Source: Bacillota bacterium
Lineage (GTDB): Bacteria; Bacillota; JADQBR01
Direction: 5' to 3'
Assembly: GCA_016278515.1 (NCBI GenBank)
Contig: JADQBR010000062.1
Span: 1-59,015 of the forward strand
DNA length: 59,015 nt
Part shown: positions 42,545-51,116 of the stretch, one piece after another
Position numbering within the stretch: position 1 is the first letter of the stretch
Layout of the letters: each line of letters starts with the position of its first letter
The notes under the pieces: model-generated
Database searches by the model: none
What the model was told of the DNA's origin: nothing
What the model saw: only the letters and a program-made list of their open reading frames with translations
Program-made: the position numbers and the translations under genes

Positions 42545-43381
42545 CTACTTTTCAAAGTTTAGTAAATCGTTTACCGTTACGAATTGGTAACCTTCCTTTT
42601 GCAGAACGTCGATTATTTTTGGCAGAGCCTTGACAGTTCCGCTTAAGTCCTCGCCGACACCACCGGCTGAGTGTTGAAGTATGATAGATCCGCCAGTAAC
42701 ATTCTCCAGAATGTTGGTTGAGACTTCATCTGCTGAAAGACCCTTCCAATCTAAAGAATCCACATTCCATGCTAATATTTTATATCCCATATTTCCTAAT
42801 ACCTTTACCCTCCCCGGGTCTATAGAGCCATAGGGTGAACGAAAGAGCATATGGCGTTGGCGGGTGGCAGTTTGTATTAAACTGGAGGTTCTCGTAACTT
42901 CTGCTATCATATCATCATAGCTTATTTTCATCAGGTTAGGATGATTCCACGTGTGATTACCTATTAGGTGCTGTTCATCAACCATTCTTTGAAAAACATT
43001 AGGCCAAGCTTCTGCTCTTTTACCCATGACAAAAAAAGTTGCACTAACACCCTTAGTCTTTAGAACATCCAAAATTTGTGGCGTATAGACGTTATCGGGA
43101 CCATCATCAAAAGTCAAAGCAATTTTTTTAACTGCTTGTGGACCTCGATTAAACACTATTTCTGGAAACATTGAAGATAAATCAATAATCTTTCGTTTTG
43201 GAAACCCTCGCACATCTTTTTCCGGGCCCCCGGCTAAGTCCAAACTCTCATTAATAGGTGTCGGTATCGCAGATCGCGGGTTTAGAGGTTTGCTTGGTCT
43301 GTTGGAGAAATTACTGCCTGCTGCCCAGAATGCAATTAATAGCACTGCTGCTAAGGCAGAAAAAAACAAATATTTTTTCAT
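42545..43381 (-). CDS. polysaccharide deacetylase (NodB family)
   Basis: A protein of about 278 residues with an N-terminal signal or anchor helix and a NodB deacetylase domain. The metal-binding motifs are TFDDGPDN and HTWNHP, with RSPYGS and the C-terminal ILQHSAGG completing the active site. It probably acts on peptidoglycan or another cell-surface glycan. The start ATG 43381 follows AGGTGAT; two upstream in-frame starts (43387, 43390) are possible. It is transcribed away from the lytic transglycosylase gene. Confidence 0.9.
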   Translation of the reverse strand: MKKYLFFSALAAVLLIAFWAAGSNFSNRPSKPLNPRSAIPTPINESLDLAGGPEKDVRGFPKRKIIDLSSMFPEIVFNRGPQAVKKIALTFDDGPDNVYTPQILDVLKTKGVSATFFVMGKRAEAWPNVFQRMVDEQHLIGNHTWNHPNLMKISYDDMIAEVTRTSSLIQTATRQRHMLFRSPYGSIDPGRVKVLGNMGYKILAWNVDSLDWKGLSADEVSTNILENVTGGSIILQHSAGGVGEDLSGTVKALPKIIDVLQKEGYQFVTVNDLLNFEK

Positions 43382-43550
43382 AATCATCACCTATAAAAAG
43401 TGTCCCCGGCAATGATTGTTTTTATGCACTGTGATATATCGGGTTGAACTTATGCACCATATGATTTAGAATGTGTAGTCAATCTTCTTTGGAAAATAAA
43501 TGCAAGGTTTTTGGAAAACAATAGTAGTTATTAAAGTGAGGTGATTTGAT

Positions 43551-44207
43551 ATGGTTTGGAAAAATACTTTTATTGCTATCGGGGCGACTTTGCTTTTTGT
43601 CATCCTTTTCTTCTTTAATATTTTCGTGTTGCAGTCAAGATCGTACTTGCAAGCGGAGATTGAGAGACAAGAGGTAGTAATTAAGGATTTAAAACAAACA
43701 GTACAAAATATGAAAAAGATAGTTGTAACAAAAGAGAAGAAATTTGATGCTTTGGAAAACATAGTGGAAAGAGCTCGAGAGTATCAGACTTCAATAGAAC
43801 TGGTATTACTGGTAAACCAAAAAGCTAAAAAATATGACTTGGATGGGGATATAGTCTATAGTTTGATTGCCAAAGAGAGCAGGTTTGAGCCGAGGGCCAC
43901 CAATTACAATTCCAACGGTACTGTAGACAGAGGTTTAATGCAGCTAAATTCAGGAACTGCTTTTTGGTTAGCGGAAAAAGGGCGGGTCGCTATCAAGGAC
44001 TTCCGCTTGAGTATGCTTTATGAGCCGGAAACTAATCTGGAGTTAGGTTTATGGTATCTAAAACAACTGCACAATAAATATAAAAACTGGTCAGCCGCAT
44101 TGACTGCATATAATAGAGGACCGGGCGGATTAGAAAAACATTATGTTAGAACAGGCTCATTTGACAGTAATTACAGCAATGCGATTCTTTTAAGTTATCA
44201 AGAATAA
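43551..44207 (+). CDS. membrane-anchored lytic transglycosylase (SLT)
   Basis: A 218-residue protein with an N-terminal membrane helix (residues about 7-28), a coiled-coil stretch (about 32-75) and an SLT lysozyme-like domain. The catalytic Glu is in LIAKESRFEP, followed by GLMQLN and AYNRGPGG. It cleaves peptidoglycan glycan strands. Together with the divergent deacetylase it forms a small cell-wall module. Confidence 0.9.
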   Translation: MVWKNTFIAIGATLLFVILFFFNIFVLQSRSYLQAEIERQEVVIKDLKQTVQNMKKIVVTKEKKFDALENIVERAREYQTSIELVLLVNQKAKKYDLDGDIVYSLIAKESRFEPRATNYNSNGTVDRGLMQLNSGTAFWLAEKGRVAIKDFRLSMLYEPETNLELGLWYLKQLHNKYKNWSAALTAYNRGPGGLEKHYVRTGSFDSNYSNAILLSYQE

Positions 44208-44309
44208 AATTGAGGCTCTGATTTTCATCTAGTATTCTTATAATAAAAATGTTTAAATAAGAGTAACACTTTTATTATTGGATGATGACAGAGAAAGGAA
44301 GTTTTAGTG

Positions 44310-45350
44310 ATGAATTGGTTTCAAGCGGCCGGTGTTTTTGTATTTATGGCAGTTGTATGGAATTATGTAAGGCGAAGAGGACCGACAAAATACAGTTTAA
44401 CAAATTCTTTGGAAGCTCGCTCATTGCCAATTTCCTTTGGATTTTGGGATTATTTAAAGGCATTGATTGCTTGGCTTTTTCTGTTTAGCCGCACTTTTTC
44501 GGTGCCCCCCGGCTTATATTATTTAGGGCAAAAAGAGAAGAACAGTCCAATATTAGTAACGGGGAACTTCTTTTTAACATTGTTTTTATTAACTCGCGGC
44601 TTAAGAAACAGCAGTGTGCGGTTGCTTGTTATTGATACCGGGGGTATTAATGTTTGGTGCTCTTCCGGAAAAGGGACATTTTCCGCAGAGAAGATTATTA
44701 ATATGGTTAAATCCTATAAATTAACAGAAGAACAAAGTCGGTTAGACATCATTCTACCTAAATTTGCCTTATCAGGGGTAAAACTGGGCGATCTAAGGAA
44801 ATCAGGAATCAATCCTATAATAGGACCGTTGTATGCAGAGGATGTTCCACTATTTTTAGCCGAAGACCGGATGAAGCATTGCCGGGAAGATACAGTAAAG
44901 CTTGGAGTTAAACATCGTTTTTTTACTGCCGTACCAACATCAATTCAGTTTTTTTATAATTATCTTGGGTTATATGTTTTAACGTTGGGTTGGTTGCCCG
45001 CGTCTGTTATTTGGATAGCTGTTGCTCTAGCTTTTACTTATCCCATTCTTTTCCCTTATTTACCAGGTAGACAATTTGCAGTAAAAGGAAGCATCTTTGG
45101 AGTCGTTGTGGCAGCTGCTATGGTAATATTTATGCTTTTCCGCAGTGGGGTAGGCTTGCCCATAATCACGTGGTATGCAGCCTTTATCATAGCTACTGCA
45201 ATCCTTATTGGGTTAAGCTATACGGGTAACAGTCCAGTAAGTAATTATACGTTAGTACGAAAAGAAATAGCCAGATATTTACCAGTCGTTGTCGTATTAT
45301 ATGCGTTTAGTCTGCTGATGTACAGTTTAAGTTACTTGGGGGTGATTTAA
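44310..45350 (+). CDS. hgcA: HgcA-like corrinoid membrane protein (mercury methylation family)
   Basis: A 346-residue protein matching HgcA in layout: a corrinoid-binding domain related to the CO dehydrogenase corrinoid protein, then about five C-terminal membrane helices. It has VPPGLYYLG, the cap-helix cysteine motif N114-V-W-C117-S-S-G-K121 and SYTGNSPVSNYTLVRKEI. Known HgcA proteins read N(V/I)WCA(A/G)GK, so two residues after the ligand Cys are changed to Ser. A membrane helix also precedes the corrinoid domain. ATG 44310 follows AAAGGAAG. The stop overlaps the hgcB start. Activity toward mercury is inferred, not shown. Confidence 0.82.
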   Translation: MNWFQAAGVFVFMAVVWNYVRRRGPTKYSLTNSLEARSLPISFGFWDYLKALIAWLFLFSRTFSVPPGLYYLGQKEKNSPILVTGNFFLTLFLLTRGLRNSSVRLLVIDTGGINVWCSSGKGTFSAEKIINMVKSYKLTEEQSRLDIILPKFALSGVKLGDLRKSGINPIIGPLYAEDVPLFLAEDRMKHCREDTVKLGVKHRFFTAVPTSIQFFYNYLGLYVLTLGWLPASVIWIAVALAFTYPILFPYLPGRQFAVKGSIFGVVVAAAMVIFMLFRSGVGLPIITWYAAFIIATAILIGLSYTGNSPVSNYTLVRKEIARYLPVVVVLYAFSLLMYSLSYLGVI

Positions 45351-45592
45351 TGATAAGCATTTCAGATGCCAAATGTTCCGGTTGTTCTATCTGTAGTTAT
45401 GTCTGTCCCCATGGTGTAATAACAATTAAAGAAGGCAAAGCTAACTTATCACATCTTGAAAGGTGTATTGAATGCGGAGCATGCCAGTTAAATTGTGATA
45501 GCGAAGCAATTTTCGTTACGAAAGGAACTGGATGCTTGGTGTCCATTATTAAGGAAGATATCTTAAAAATCAAAGAAAAGGGCTGTGGCTGA
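45350..45592 (+). CDS. hgcB: HgcB-like ferredoxin
   Basis: An 80-residue two-cluster ferredoxin overlapping hgcA by one base. Cluster ligands are C9, C12, C15, C19 and C39, C42, C45, C49 (in CIECGACQLNC). Cys62 in GTGC matches the extra conserved cysteine of HgcB proteins. Known HgcB proteins also end in a cysteine pair; here the tail is GCG with only Cys79, and the protein is a little short. It should reduce the corrinoid of HgcA. Confidence 0.82.
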   Translation: MISISDAKCSGCSICSYVCPHGVITIKEGKANLSHLERCIECGACQLNCDSEAIFVTKGTGCLVSIIKEDILKIKEKGCG

Positions 45593-45596
45593 GATT

Positions 45597-45632
45597 CCGG
45601 TTGTTAAGCAGGCGTTGCCTGCTTTTACCGGT
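45597..45632 (+). terminator. terminator of the hgcAB-like pair
   Basis: AAGCAGGC (45606-45613) pairs with GCCTGCTT (45617-45624), extended by outer CCGG/CCGG pairing. Confidence 0.8.
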
Positions 45633-45778
45633 TTAGAGTAAATAAAAAAATAGTATCTAAATATCTGTGCGGAGCGAATAATTAAAAGGAAAATCTGACT
45701 GCTTGTAGAATAACTAAGTATTACCACTAGTGAATGTTCTCACAATCTTTAATCTAGCAAAATTAGGGTGATTTATCT

Positions 45779-46498
45779 ATGAGAGTTAACTCACATGTAT
45801 TATTATTTGTCTCTATGATAGGGGTAGGAGTTGGAGTGGGTATTATATTCCCCTATTTCTCTGAGATCTTTGTTACGGTTCGTCCTGGTCTTTTTATTTA
45901 CTATCATTTGTCTTGTGTTGTAGCAGGCCTGGTGGTAGGCTTGTTCAACTATTATTTAGCCGGTACGATTTACTGTCAATTACAGAAGGAGAAGGTAAAG
46001 AACAAGGTATACTTTACTCAAGCTTACGAAGATGAGTTGACTGGACTCTTTAATCGTAGAGCACTGCAGGCAGAGCTGGTTAATTGTGCTACGAAAAATG
46101 AACAGTTGGCAATAATATTTCTTGATATAGATAATTTTAGTCGCATTAATAATATTTATGGTCACGAACAAGGGGATGCAATTTTGGCTCAATTAGCTGC
46201 GATTACCAACCAAAGCGTACGGAATAATGATAAAACATATAGATATGGTGGAGAAGAATTTGTTTTATTCCTAACAGGTTCCTCAAAAAGGGATGGTTAC
46301 AGAGTCGCCCAAAAAATCAGACAGACTGTGGAAGCATGGACCTTTATGGAAAATGAAACTATCACTGTGTCCTTAGGGGTTGCAGCATATTCCGAAGATG
46401 GAGACTCCATATCTGCTGTTCTTAGTGAAGCGGATCGAGCTATGCTGCAATCAAAAAAGTGTGGCAAAAATCAAGTCTCATGTGCCAATCATAAATAA
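45779..46498 (+). CDS. GGDEF diguanylate cyclase with two membrane helices
   Basis: A 239-residue protein with two N-terminal membrane helices (about 6-27 and 40-64) and a GGDEF domain. The active-site motif reads RYGGEEFVLFL, and DELTGLFNRRAL and FLDIDNF are present, so it should make cyclic di-GMP. No separate sensor domain is seen beyond the membrane part. The start ATG 45779 lies close behind AGGGTGAT. Confidence 0.9.
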   Translation: MRVNSHVLLFVSMIGVGVGVGIIFPYFSEIFVTVRPGLFIYYHLSCVVAGLVVGLFNYYLAGTIYCQLQKEKVKNKVYFTQAYEDELTGLFNRRALQAELVNCATKNEQLAIIFLDIDNFSRINNIYGHEQGDAILAQLAAITNQSVRNNDKTYRYGGEEFVLFLTGSSKRDGYRVAQKIRQTVEAWTFMENETITVSLGVAAYSEDGDSISAVLSEADRAMLQSKKCGKNQVSCANHK

Positions 46499-46524
46499 CT
46501 TTAATAGGTTTTAACAAGGATTAG

Positions 46525-46557
46525 AAAAAACTCACCGACATGTGCGGTGAGTTTTTT
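46525..46557. terminator. bidirectional terminator
   Basis: AAAAAACTCACCG pairs with CGGTGAGTTTTTT around ACATGTG; it lies between the GGDEF gene and the convergent DUF378 gene and can serve both. Confidence 0.88.
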
Positions 46558-46558
46558 A

Positions 46559-46762
46559 TTAGGCTTCAGTTCGAGGTTTCAATAACAAACTAATGGACCA
46601 AATTCCGGCAATTCCCACCAGCGTATAAATAACGCGGCTCAGGAAAGCGGTTTGACCACCGAAAAGTGACGCTACCAGGTCGTAGTTAAATAAGCCTACA
46701 AGCAACCAATTGAGTGCTCCAATAATAACCAAAGATAAGGATAATTTGTTTATGGTCTCCAC
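46559..46762 (-). CDS. DUF378 small membrane protein
   Basis: A 67-residue protein with two membrane helices. The sequence IGALNWLLVGLFNYDLVASLFGG followed by SRVIYTLVGIAG is characteristic of the DUF378 family, whose function is unknown. It is transcribed alone, on the minus strand. Confidence 0.85.
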   Translation of the reverse strand: METINKLSLSLVIIGALNWLLVGLFNYDLVASLFGGQTAFLSRVIYTLVGIAGIWSISLLLKPRTEA

Positions 46763-46879
46763 TTGTTTCCACCACCTTTAAAAGAGATTACTTATACTTA
46801 TATAAATTCCCAATTAAAGGCAAAATATACTATCTAATGAAATTGTTTATTATTTTCATTTATATTTTAAAAACCATTA

Positions 46880-46956
46880 TATAATATGGGACATTTACAG
46901 TTCGCTGTGATAAACACTGCTAAGTAAAAGTCGAGGTTTTAGACCTTGACTTTTAT
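46880..46956 (+). promoter_or_regulatory. promoter and leader hairpin before a small gene
   Basis: A TATAAT box at 46880-46885 is followed by a short leader in which AAAAGTCGAGGT (46926-46937) pairs with ACCTTGACTTTT (46943-46954) around a 5-nt loop. The T run behind it is short, so it is a weak terminator or a stabilising 5' hairpin. Confidence 0.45.
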
Positions 46957-46995
46957 CTTATGCTCGATTTGCATATTCTAGTTAAGGGGATATCA

Positions 46996-47352
46996 ATGGA
47001 TAATTATATTAATATATTATTTGGTTTAATAGTGGCAGTAGGCATGCTTATCGTATTATGGGGTATTATTTATGGCTTTTACTATAATATCTTGGCGCTA
47101 AAATATTTTTTGAGTATTAGAAATTACTTTGGGAGATTGCAGAGCAACCCTTCTAATGAAATGTTAAAGAAATTCACAAAAGTACTTCGCCTATATAAGA
47201 AGCCAATACTGCATAACTACAGCAGTTTAGCGCAGATGTTAGAAAAGACTTATCATTTTGTTGCCTCCTCAGAAAATTTCAGTAATGATAACAGAACAGC
47301 TTTTTGTCAGTTCTATGAAGAACTTTACTATAGTGAAGGCAATGAAGACTAA
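46996..47352 (+). CDS. hypothetical protein with N-terminal membrane helix
   Basis: A 118-residue protein of unknown family. One strong membrane helix spans about residues 5-30 and the rest is a basic, then mixed-charge, helical soluble part. ATG 46996 is chosen because AAGGGG is at good spacing; an upstream ATG at 46960 lies at the end of the leader hairpin and has no ribosome site. Function cannot be assigned. Confidence 0.6.
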   Translation: MDNYINILFGLIVAVGMLIVLWGIIYGFYYNILALKYFLSIRNYFGRLQSNPSNEMLKKFTKVLRLYKKPILHNYSSLAQMLEKTYHFVASSENFSNDNRTAFCQFYEELYYSEGNED

Positions 47353-47580
47353 ATGTCTTGATTAAAAGAGTTGGCCTGCTATAATCTTCAAAAGCCTCTG
47401 TTCGTACATTGGTAAAACGCTTTCTTGTAGGTTAGATGGATTGAGAAATAATCGGTCTAATTTGGAGACTGACAAGCGAGTATTAAAACTAATGTGTGCA
47501 ATTGCACATTTTTAATTATTGTCTGTCACAGAGTAAATTGTTAGAAACGTTATATAATGATATTATAATAACAGACGGGG
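47353..47580. other. intergenic region with a 14-bp palindrome
   Basis: The 228-bp gap holds TGTGCAATTGCACA at 47495-47508, a perfect palindrome followed by TTTTT, and a TATAAT box near 47553 for the hemerythrin gene. The palindrome may be an operator or a weak terminator. Confidence 0.45.
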
Positions 47581-48009
47581 GTGACGACCATTAATTGGAT
47601 AGATAATTATCACGAAGATCACATGGCTGTGCTCAGATTACTGGCAAAATTAGACGGTAATATTAAAGAAATTGACATGGGAACAAAGAGACAACACGTT
47701 GATATGGAATTTAAAGAATTTGCAGATGTAATCAAGGACGTTATTATTCCTCATTTTAAACAAGAAGAATCGGGAATATATGCAAGAATTAATGAAGTAA
47801 GTGAAAAACATCAAAATTTCATTAAAAACATGTTGGACGAACATGAAAGGCTGTATTTAGTCTTTGACCAGTATATAACGGCAGCTGATCCATTAGAAGA
47901 ACAGGCAATCATTGAACCAGCTAAAACAATTATTGAAGTTTTAGAAAGGCATATCAAGAAAGAAGAAGAGGCAATTCCTATTTTGGCAAAAAAACTTAAT
48001 ATCTGGTAA
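47581..48009 (+). CDS. hemerythrin-like (HHE) protein
   Basis: A 142-residue four-helix protein of the hemerythrin HHE family. Iron-ligand candidates are the His and Glu residues in NYHEDH, IPHFKQEESGIY, DEHERL and ERHIKKEEEAI. It starts at GTG 47581 behind GACGGGG. Such proteins bind oxygen, NO or iron and are common stress proteins in anaerobes. It is encoded alone. Confidence 0.85.
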   Translation: MTTINWIDNYHEDHMAVLRLLAKLDGNIKEIDMGTKRQHVDMEFKEFADVIKDVIIPHFKQEESGIYARINEVSEKHQNFIKNMLDEHERLYLVFDQYITAADPLEEQAIIEPAKTIIEVLERHIKKEEEAIPILAKKLNIW

Positions 48010-48158
48010 ACAATTTCAAGGGGCTGTACCGTATGGTTAGCCTCTTAATTATGAAACCGTAATGGCAGGTATTTCCAAGACGAACGTCAAATTATTACAA
48101 AGACTATTGATGTTAGAATTAGGCTAATGAAAAAACAATCTGAAGGAGCGGAGAAATA

Positions 48159-49289
48159 ATGAAATTTGGTACAAAGATATTACATACGGGGGCTGATTAT
48201 GACCCGACAACAGGGGCAGTGTCTATTCCCATTCATCATTCTTCCACTTACGATCAAAGAGGAGAGCAAACCAGGGAGTATGTTTATTCTCGGGCGGGTA
48301 ATCCCACAAGAGCAGCTTTAGAGGAAACCATGGCAGTTATAGAGGGAGGTGACCAAGGATTTGCCTTTGCTTCAGGGGTAGCAGCCATTAGTTCTGTGCT
48401 GGCAATATTTTCAGCAGGGGATCATATTCTGGTCACTAAGGATGTTTACGGAGGAACATATCGGGTATTGACTGAAGTATTTTCACGCTTTGGAATTGAA
48501 TTTAATTTTATAGACACTTGTGATTTAACAAATATAGAAGAAAGTATTAAGCCTAATACTAAGGCATTGTATTTAGAGACGCCGTCAAACCCATTGTTGA
48601 AGGTAACGGACTTAAAGAAGGCTGTCAGTATTGCTAAAGCGCATAACCTAATCACACTAGCAGATAATACTTTTATGACACCTTACTTTCAGCAGCCACT
48701 GCAATTGGGCATAGATGTAGCTATTCATAGCGCAACTAAATTTCTTGGCGGTCACAGTGACGTTTTGGCCGGTGTAGTGGTAGCTAAGGGAGAGCAGTTG
48801 TGCCAAAGAATCGGAGGAATTCAAAAAGCATTTGGTGCGGTGTTGGGACCGCAAGATTGCTGGTTACTGCTGCGTGGTTTAAAGACTTTGAAGGTGAGAA
48901 TGGATCAGCACCAAAAGGGAGCGATGAGTGTCGCAAGTTGGCTAAAAGATCAACCCTTGGTTGAGCAGGTTTTTTATCCTGGATTCAACACACATCCCGG
49001 TCATAAAATAGTGATGCAACAAGCCTCCGGTTTTGGCGGAGTCGTGTCCTTTGTTTGCAAGGATTGGGAAGTAACGAAACAGCTTATGAAAAACGTTACT
49101 ATACCGGTTGTTGCTGTAAGCCTTGGAGGAGTAGAAAGTATCTTGTCGCATCCTGCTACCATGTCACATGCTGCCATTCCCAAAAAGGAAAGGTTGGAAT
49201 TAGGCATTTCCAACAATTTACTAAGACTTTCTGTTGGGCTTGAAGAACCGGAGGATTTAATTCAAGATATCGAGAATACTTTGCAATAG
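48159..49289 (+). CDS. Cys/Met metabolism PLP enzyme (cystathionine gamma-synthase/lyase type)
   Basis: A 376-residue PLP enzyme of the MetB/MetC/MccB/MetY family. The PLP lysine is in HSATKFLGGHSD, with YSRAGNPTR, FASGVAAISSV and YLETPSNPLL. At 376 residues it fits cystathionine gamma-synthase or lyase better than the longer O-acetylhomoserine sulfhydrylases (about 430), but sequence alone does not separate these activities. With MetA of acetyl type at 40449 it could make cystathionine or homocysteine from O-acetylhomoserine. Confidence 0.9.
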   Translation: MKFGTKILHTGADYDPTTGAVSIPIHHSSTYDQRGEQTREYVYSRAGNPTRAALEETMAVIEGGDQGFAFASGVAAISSVLAIFSAGDHILVTKDVYGGTYRVLTEVFSRFGIEFNFIDTCDLTNIEESIKPNTKALYLETPSNPLLKVTDLKKAVSIAKAHNLITLADNTFMTPYFQQPLQLGIDVAIHSATKFLGGHSDVLAGVVVAKGEQLCQRIGGIQKAFGAVLGPQDCWLLLRGLKTLKVRMDQHQKGAMSVASWLKDQPLVEQVFYPGFNTHPGHKIVMQQASGFGGVVSFVCKDWEVTKQLMKNVTIPVVAVSLGGVESILSHPATMSHAAIPKKERLELGISNNLLRLSVGLEEPEDLIQDIENTLQ

Positions 49290-49301
49290 TATCGTTAGTC
49301 G

Positions 49302-49329
49302 AAAGGATAGCAATTAATTGCTATCCTTT
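49302..49329. terminator. perfect 28-bp palindrome, bidirectional terminator
   Basis: AAAGGATAGCAATT and AATTGCTATCCTTT are exact reverse complements with no spacer. It lies between the PLP enzyme gene and the histidine kinase remnant and includes the stop codon of the latter, so it probably terminates both. Confidence 0.8.
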
Positions 49330-49547
49330 GCTACGGGTAATGGCAATAACACAGTAAATGTACTACCACCTTCCGGGATATTTTGGGCACTTATGCTGCC
49401 TTTGTGGGCTTCAATAAAACCCTTAGCGATGGCAAGGCCTAAGCCGGCACCGCTGTCTGAGCGGACCCGTGCTTTATCTCCTCGATAAAATCGTTCAAAA
49501 ATAAGTGGGAGATCGTCTTTAGGAATGCCCGGGCCAGTATCTGAATG
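49314..49547 (-). pseudogene. C-terminal remnant of a sensor histidine kinase
   Basis: Read on the minus strand, this segment encodes about 75 residues of a histidine kinase ATPase domain: DTGPGIPKDDLPLIFERFYR, then SGAGLGLAIAKGFIEAHKGSI, then GGSTFTVLLPLP and a natural stop at 49314-49316. Everything upstream (sensor, HisKA, N box) is gone; the remnant begins right behind the NapH-like gene. No response regulator gene is nearby. This is the scar of a deletion or recombination, not a functional kinase. Confidence 0.88.
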
Positions 49548-50383
49548 TTATTTTTTCTTTCATTATTGCTGCCCATAATTAATTCTAAAGCATTAGGTTC
49601 AGGACAATGGTCAATACACTTTAAGCAGCTAATACAGCTATCTTTGGATACTTTGTTTACGCCGGAAACTTTAATGTTTGATGGACAAACCTTGCTACAA
49701 ATGTTGCAATTGTAACATGCAGAAGTATTTCTTCTTATATTAATAAGGCTAAACTTGGCGAATAGGCTGACTATAGCACCTAAAGGGCACAAGTACCTGC
49801 ACCATAGACGCTCAATAATAACAGAGGCGATCAGTACTATGAAAAGAATGATGAAACCGGCCGTTAGTTGGATTTCTGTAATTCTTAGCAAGCTGGCATA
49901 TGGGTCATAGTCCCGGAACACCATTTGGCCAGTTGTATAAGTACCGATCAGTATCCAAATTAATACCAAGTATCTTATGTTTTGCAGATAATTATCCCAT
50001 TTGTCGAGTTTTTTAGTCAGGCTGTTATTGGGAGAAATGCCTAGTTTTCCCCCCAGGTTTTTCAGCCATTCTTGGATTGTGCCAAAAGGGCAGATCCAGC
50101 CGCAAAAGGCGGACTTAGCAATAATTGCTGTGGCAATTACCGCAAGTAGAATAATAAGATTGGATAAATGCGCATGTGGGATAGTAGCTCCGCCGGAAAA
50201 GAAGAATGTGTAAAGGGTTTCTATTCCGCCAAAGGGGCAGTAAGCTTCAGATGAAGGCAGAAAAGTGTCTTCAGGAACTATTGCATGTCTGATTACTAAC
50301 TGCGCTATAAATACAAGAAAAATACCTTGAATCGAGTAACGCAACCATTGCAACCTATTGCTGTGTTTGCTTTTTGTGTTCAT
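49439..50383 (-). CDS. NapH-type 4Fe-4S membrane protein, 3' end altered
   Basis: A membrane protein with about five helices and paired cysteine motifs of the NapH/NosR-tail kind: FCGWICPFG, WCRYLCPLG, CYNCNICSKVC and CISCLKCIDHC (two [4Fe-4S] clusters). It probably moves electrons from the quinol pool. ATG 50383 follows GGAGGAGGG. As written the frame runs to 49439, but the last 38 residues are an out-of-frame reading of a histidine kinase remnant. One extra A in the six-A run (49551-49556) would end it naturally as ERKK at 49548, giving about 278 residues. Confidence 0.85.
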   Translation of the reverse strand: MNTKSKHSNRLQWLRYSIQGIFLVFIAQLVIRHAIVPEDTFLPSSEAYCPFGGIETLYTFFFSGGATIPHAHLSNLIILLAVIATAIIAKSAFCGWICPFGTIQEWLKNLGGKLGISPNNSLTKKLDKWDNYLQNIRYLVLIWILIGTYTTGQMVFRDYDPYASLLRITEIQLTAGFIILFIVLIASVIIERLWCRYLCPLGAIVSLFAKFSLINIRRNTSACYNCNICSKVCPSNIKVSGVNKVSKDSCISCLKCIDHCPEPNALELIMGSNNERKNNIQILARAFLKTISHLFLNDFIEEIKHGSAQTAVPA

Positions 50384-50463
50384 ATAGAACCCTCCTCCTG
50401 TAAACAAAAGTTATAAGTAAGAGGGAGGAAACTATCCTCCCTCTTACTTTCAGTTACATTTAA

Positions 50464-50949
50464 CTATTGGATTTTTGCACTAAAGGCTCCGTTTCTACCT
50501 CTGCCTTGCCCTTGCCCAAAACCGCGGCCTTGGCCACGAGCCCAAGCGGGGCGTCCTGTTTCAGTTCTTTCTAAATTTGTTGTGATTCTTTCCTTCATTT
50601 GCTCTAAGCACAAGTCAGCTTGTTCTTGAGTAATTATTTCGCTCTCAATGGCATCCTGAAGATTATCCTGTCTGGCTCCAACAACTGCATCAATAAGCTC
50701 ATCTTGGGAAACATTTTTGTCAGCCGCGATTTCAGCAATAGATTTTCCTTCCCAACGCTCTGCACGAATGTCATCCGTAGTCATACCCAAGAAATCAGCT
50801 ACTACAGTTATCATGTTACCGTAGATACGTCCAATGCCTAATCCAAGGTTTGCTGTATCATCTGCAGCTAACAGGACTGACGGTGCTCCCACAACTAATA
50901 GTGTGGTCAATATTAAACCGATAGTAATCTTTTTTGCAGTTTTTTTCAT
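50464..50949 (-). CDS. exported protein with helical DUF2680-like repeats and Gly/Arg/Gln tail
   Basis: A 161-residue secreted protein. It has a clear signal peptide (MKKTAKKITIGLILTTLL, cleavage near LLAADD), then a helical region with the motif RAERWEGKSIAEIAADKNVSQDELIDAVV that resembles DUF2680-type proteins, and a tail rich in Gly, Arg and Gln (GRGFGQGQGRGR). ATG 50949 follows AGGAGGTG; longer starts upstream lack a ribosome site. It is 80 bp before the NapH-like gene and likely in one operon. Function unknown. Confidence 0.75.
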   Translation of the reverse strand: MKKTAKKITIGLILTTLLVVGAPSVLLAADDTANLGLGIGRIYGNMITVVADFLGMTTDDIRAERWEGKSIAEIAADKNVSQDELIDAVVGARQDNLQDAIESEIITQEQADLCLEQMKERITTNLERTETGRPAWARGQGRGFGQGQGRGRNGAFSAKIQ

Positions 50950-51116
50950 GTTTACACCTCCTCCTAATGGTTTAGCAGTCAATGGCTGTACTATTATTGT
51001 AACCAGCAAGTTTTAAATTTGTTTCGAGAAAATGTCAAGAAAGTCTTAAGATTGCTTAAAAGGGGAAAGTTAAAAGTGTAAAGTAACTAGTTGGACAGTT
51101 GGAAAGGTTTAAAATA

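Noticed and set aside
49439-49547. Extra C-terminal domain of the NapH-like protein
   Set aside because: The residues are an out-of-frame reading of a histidine kinase tail, so the extension is an artefact of a lost base or of a deletion junction.
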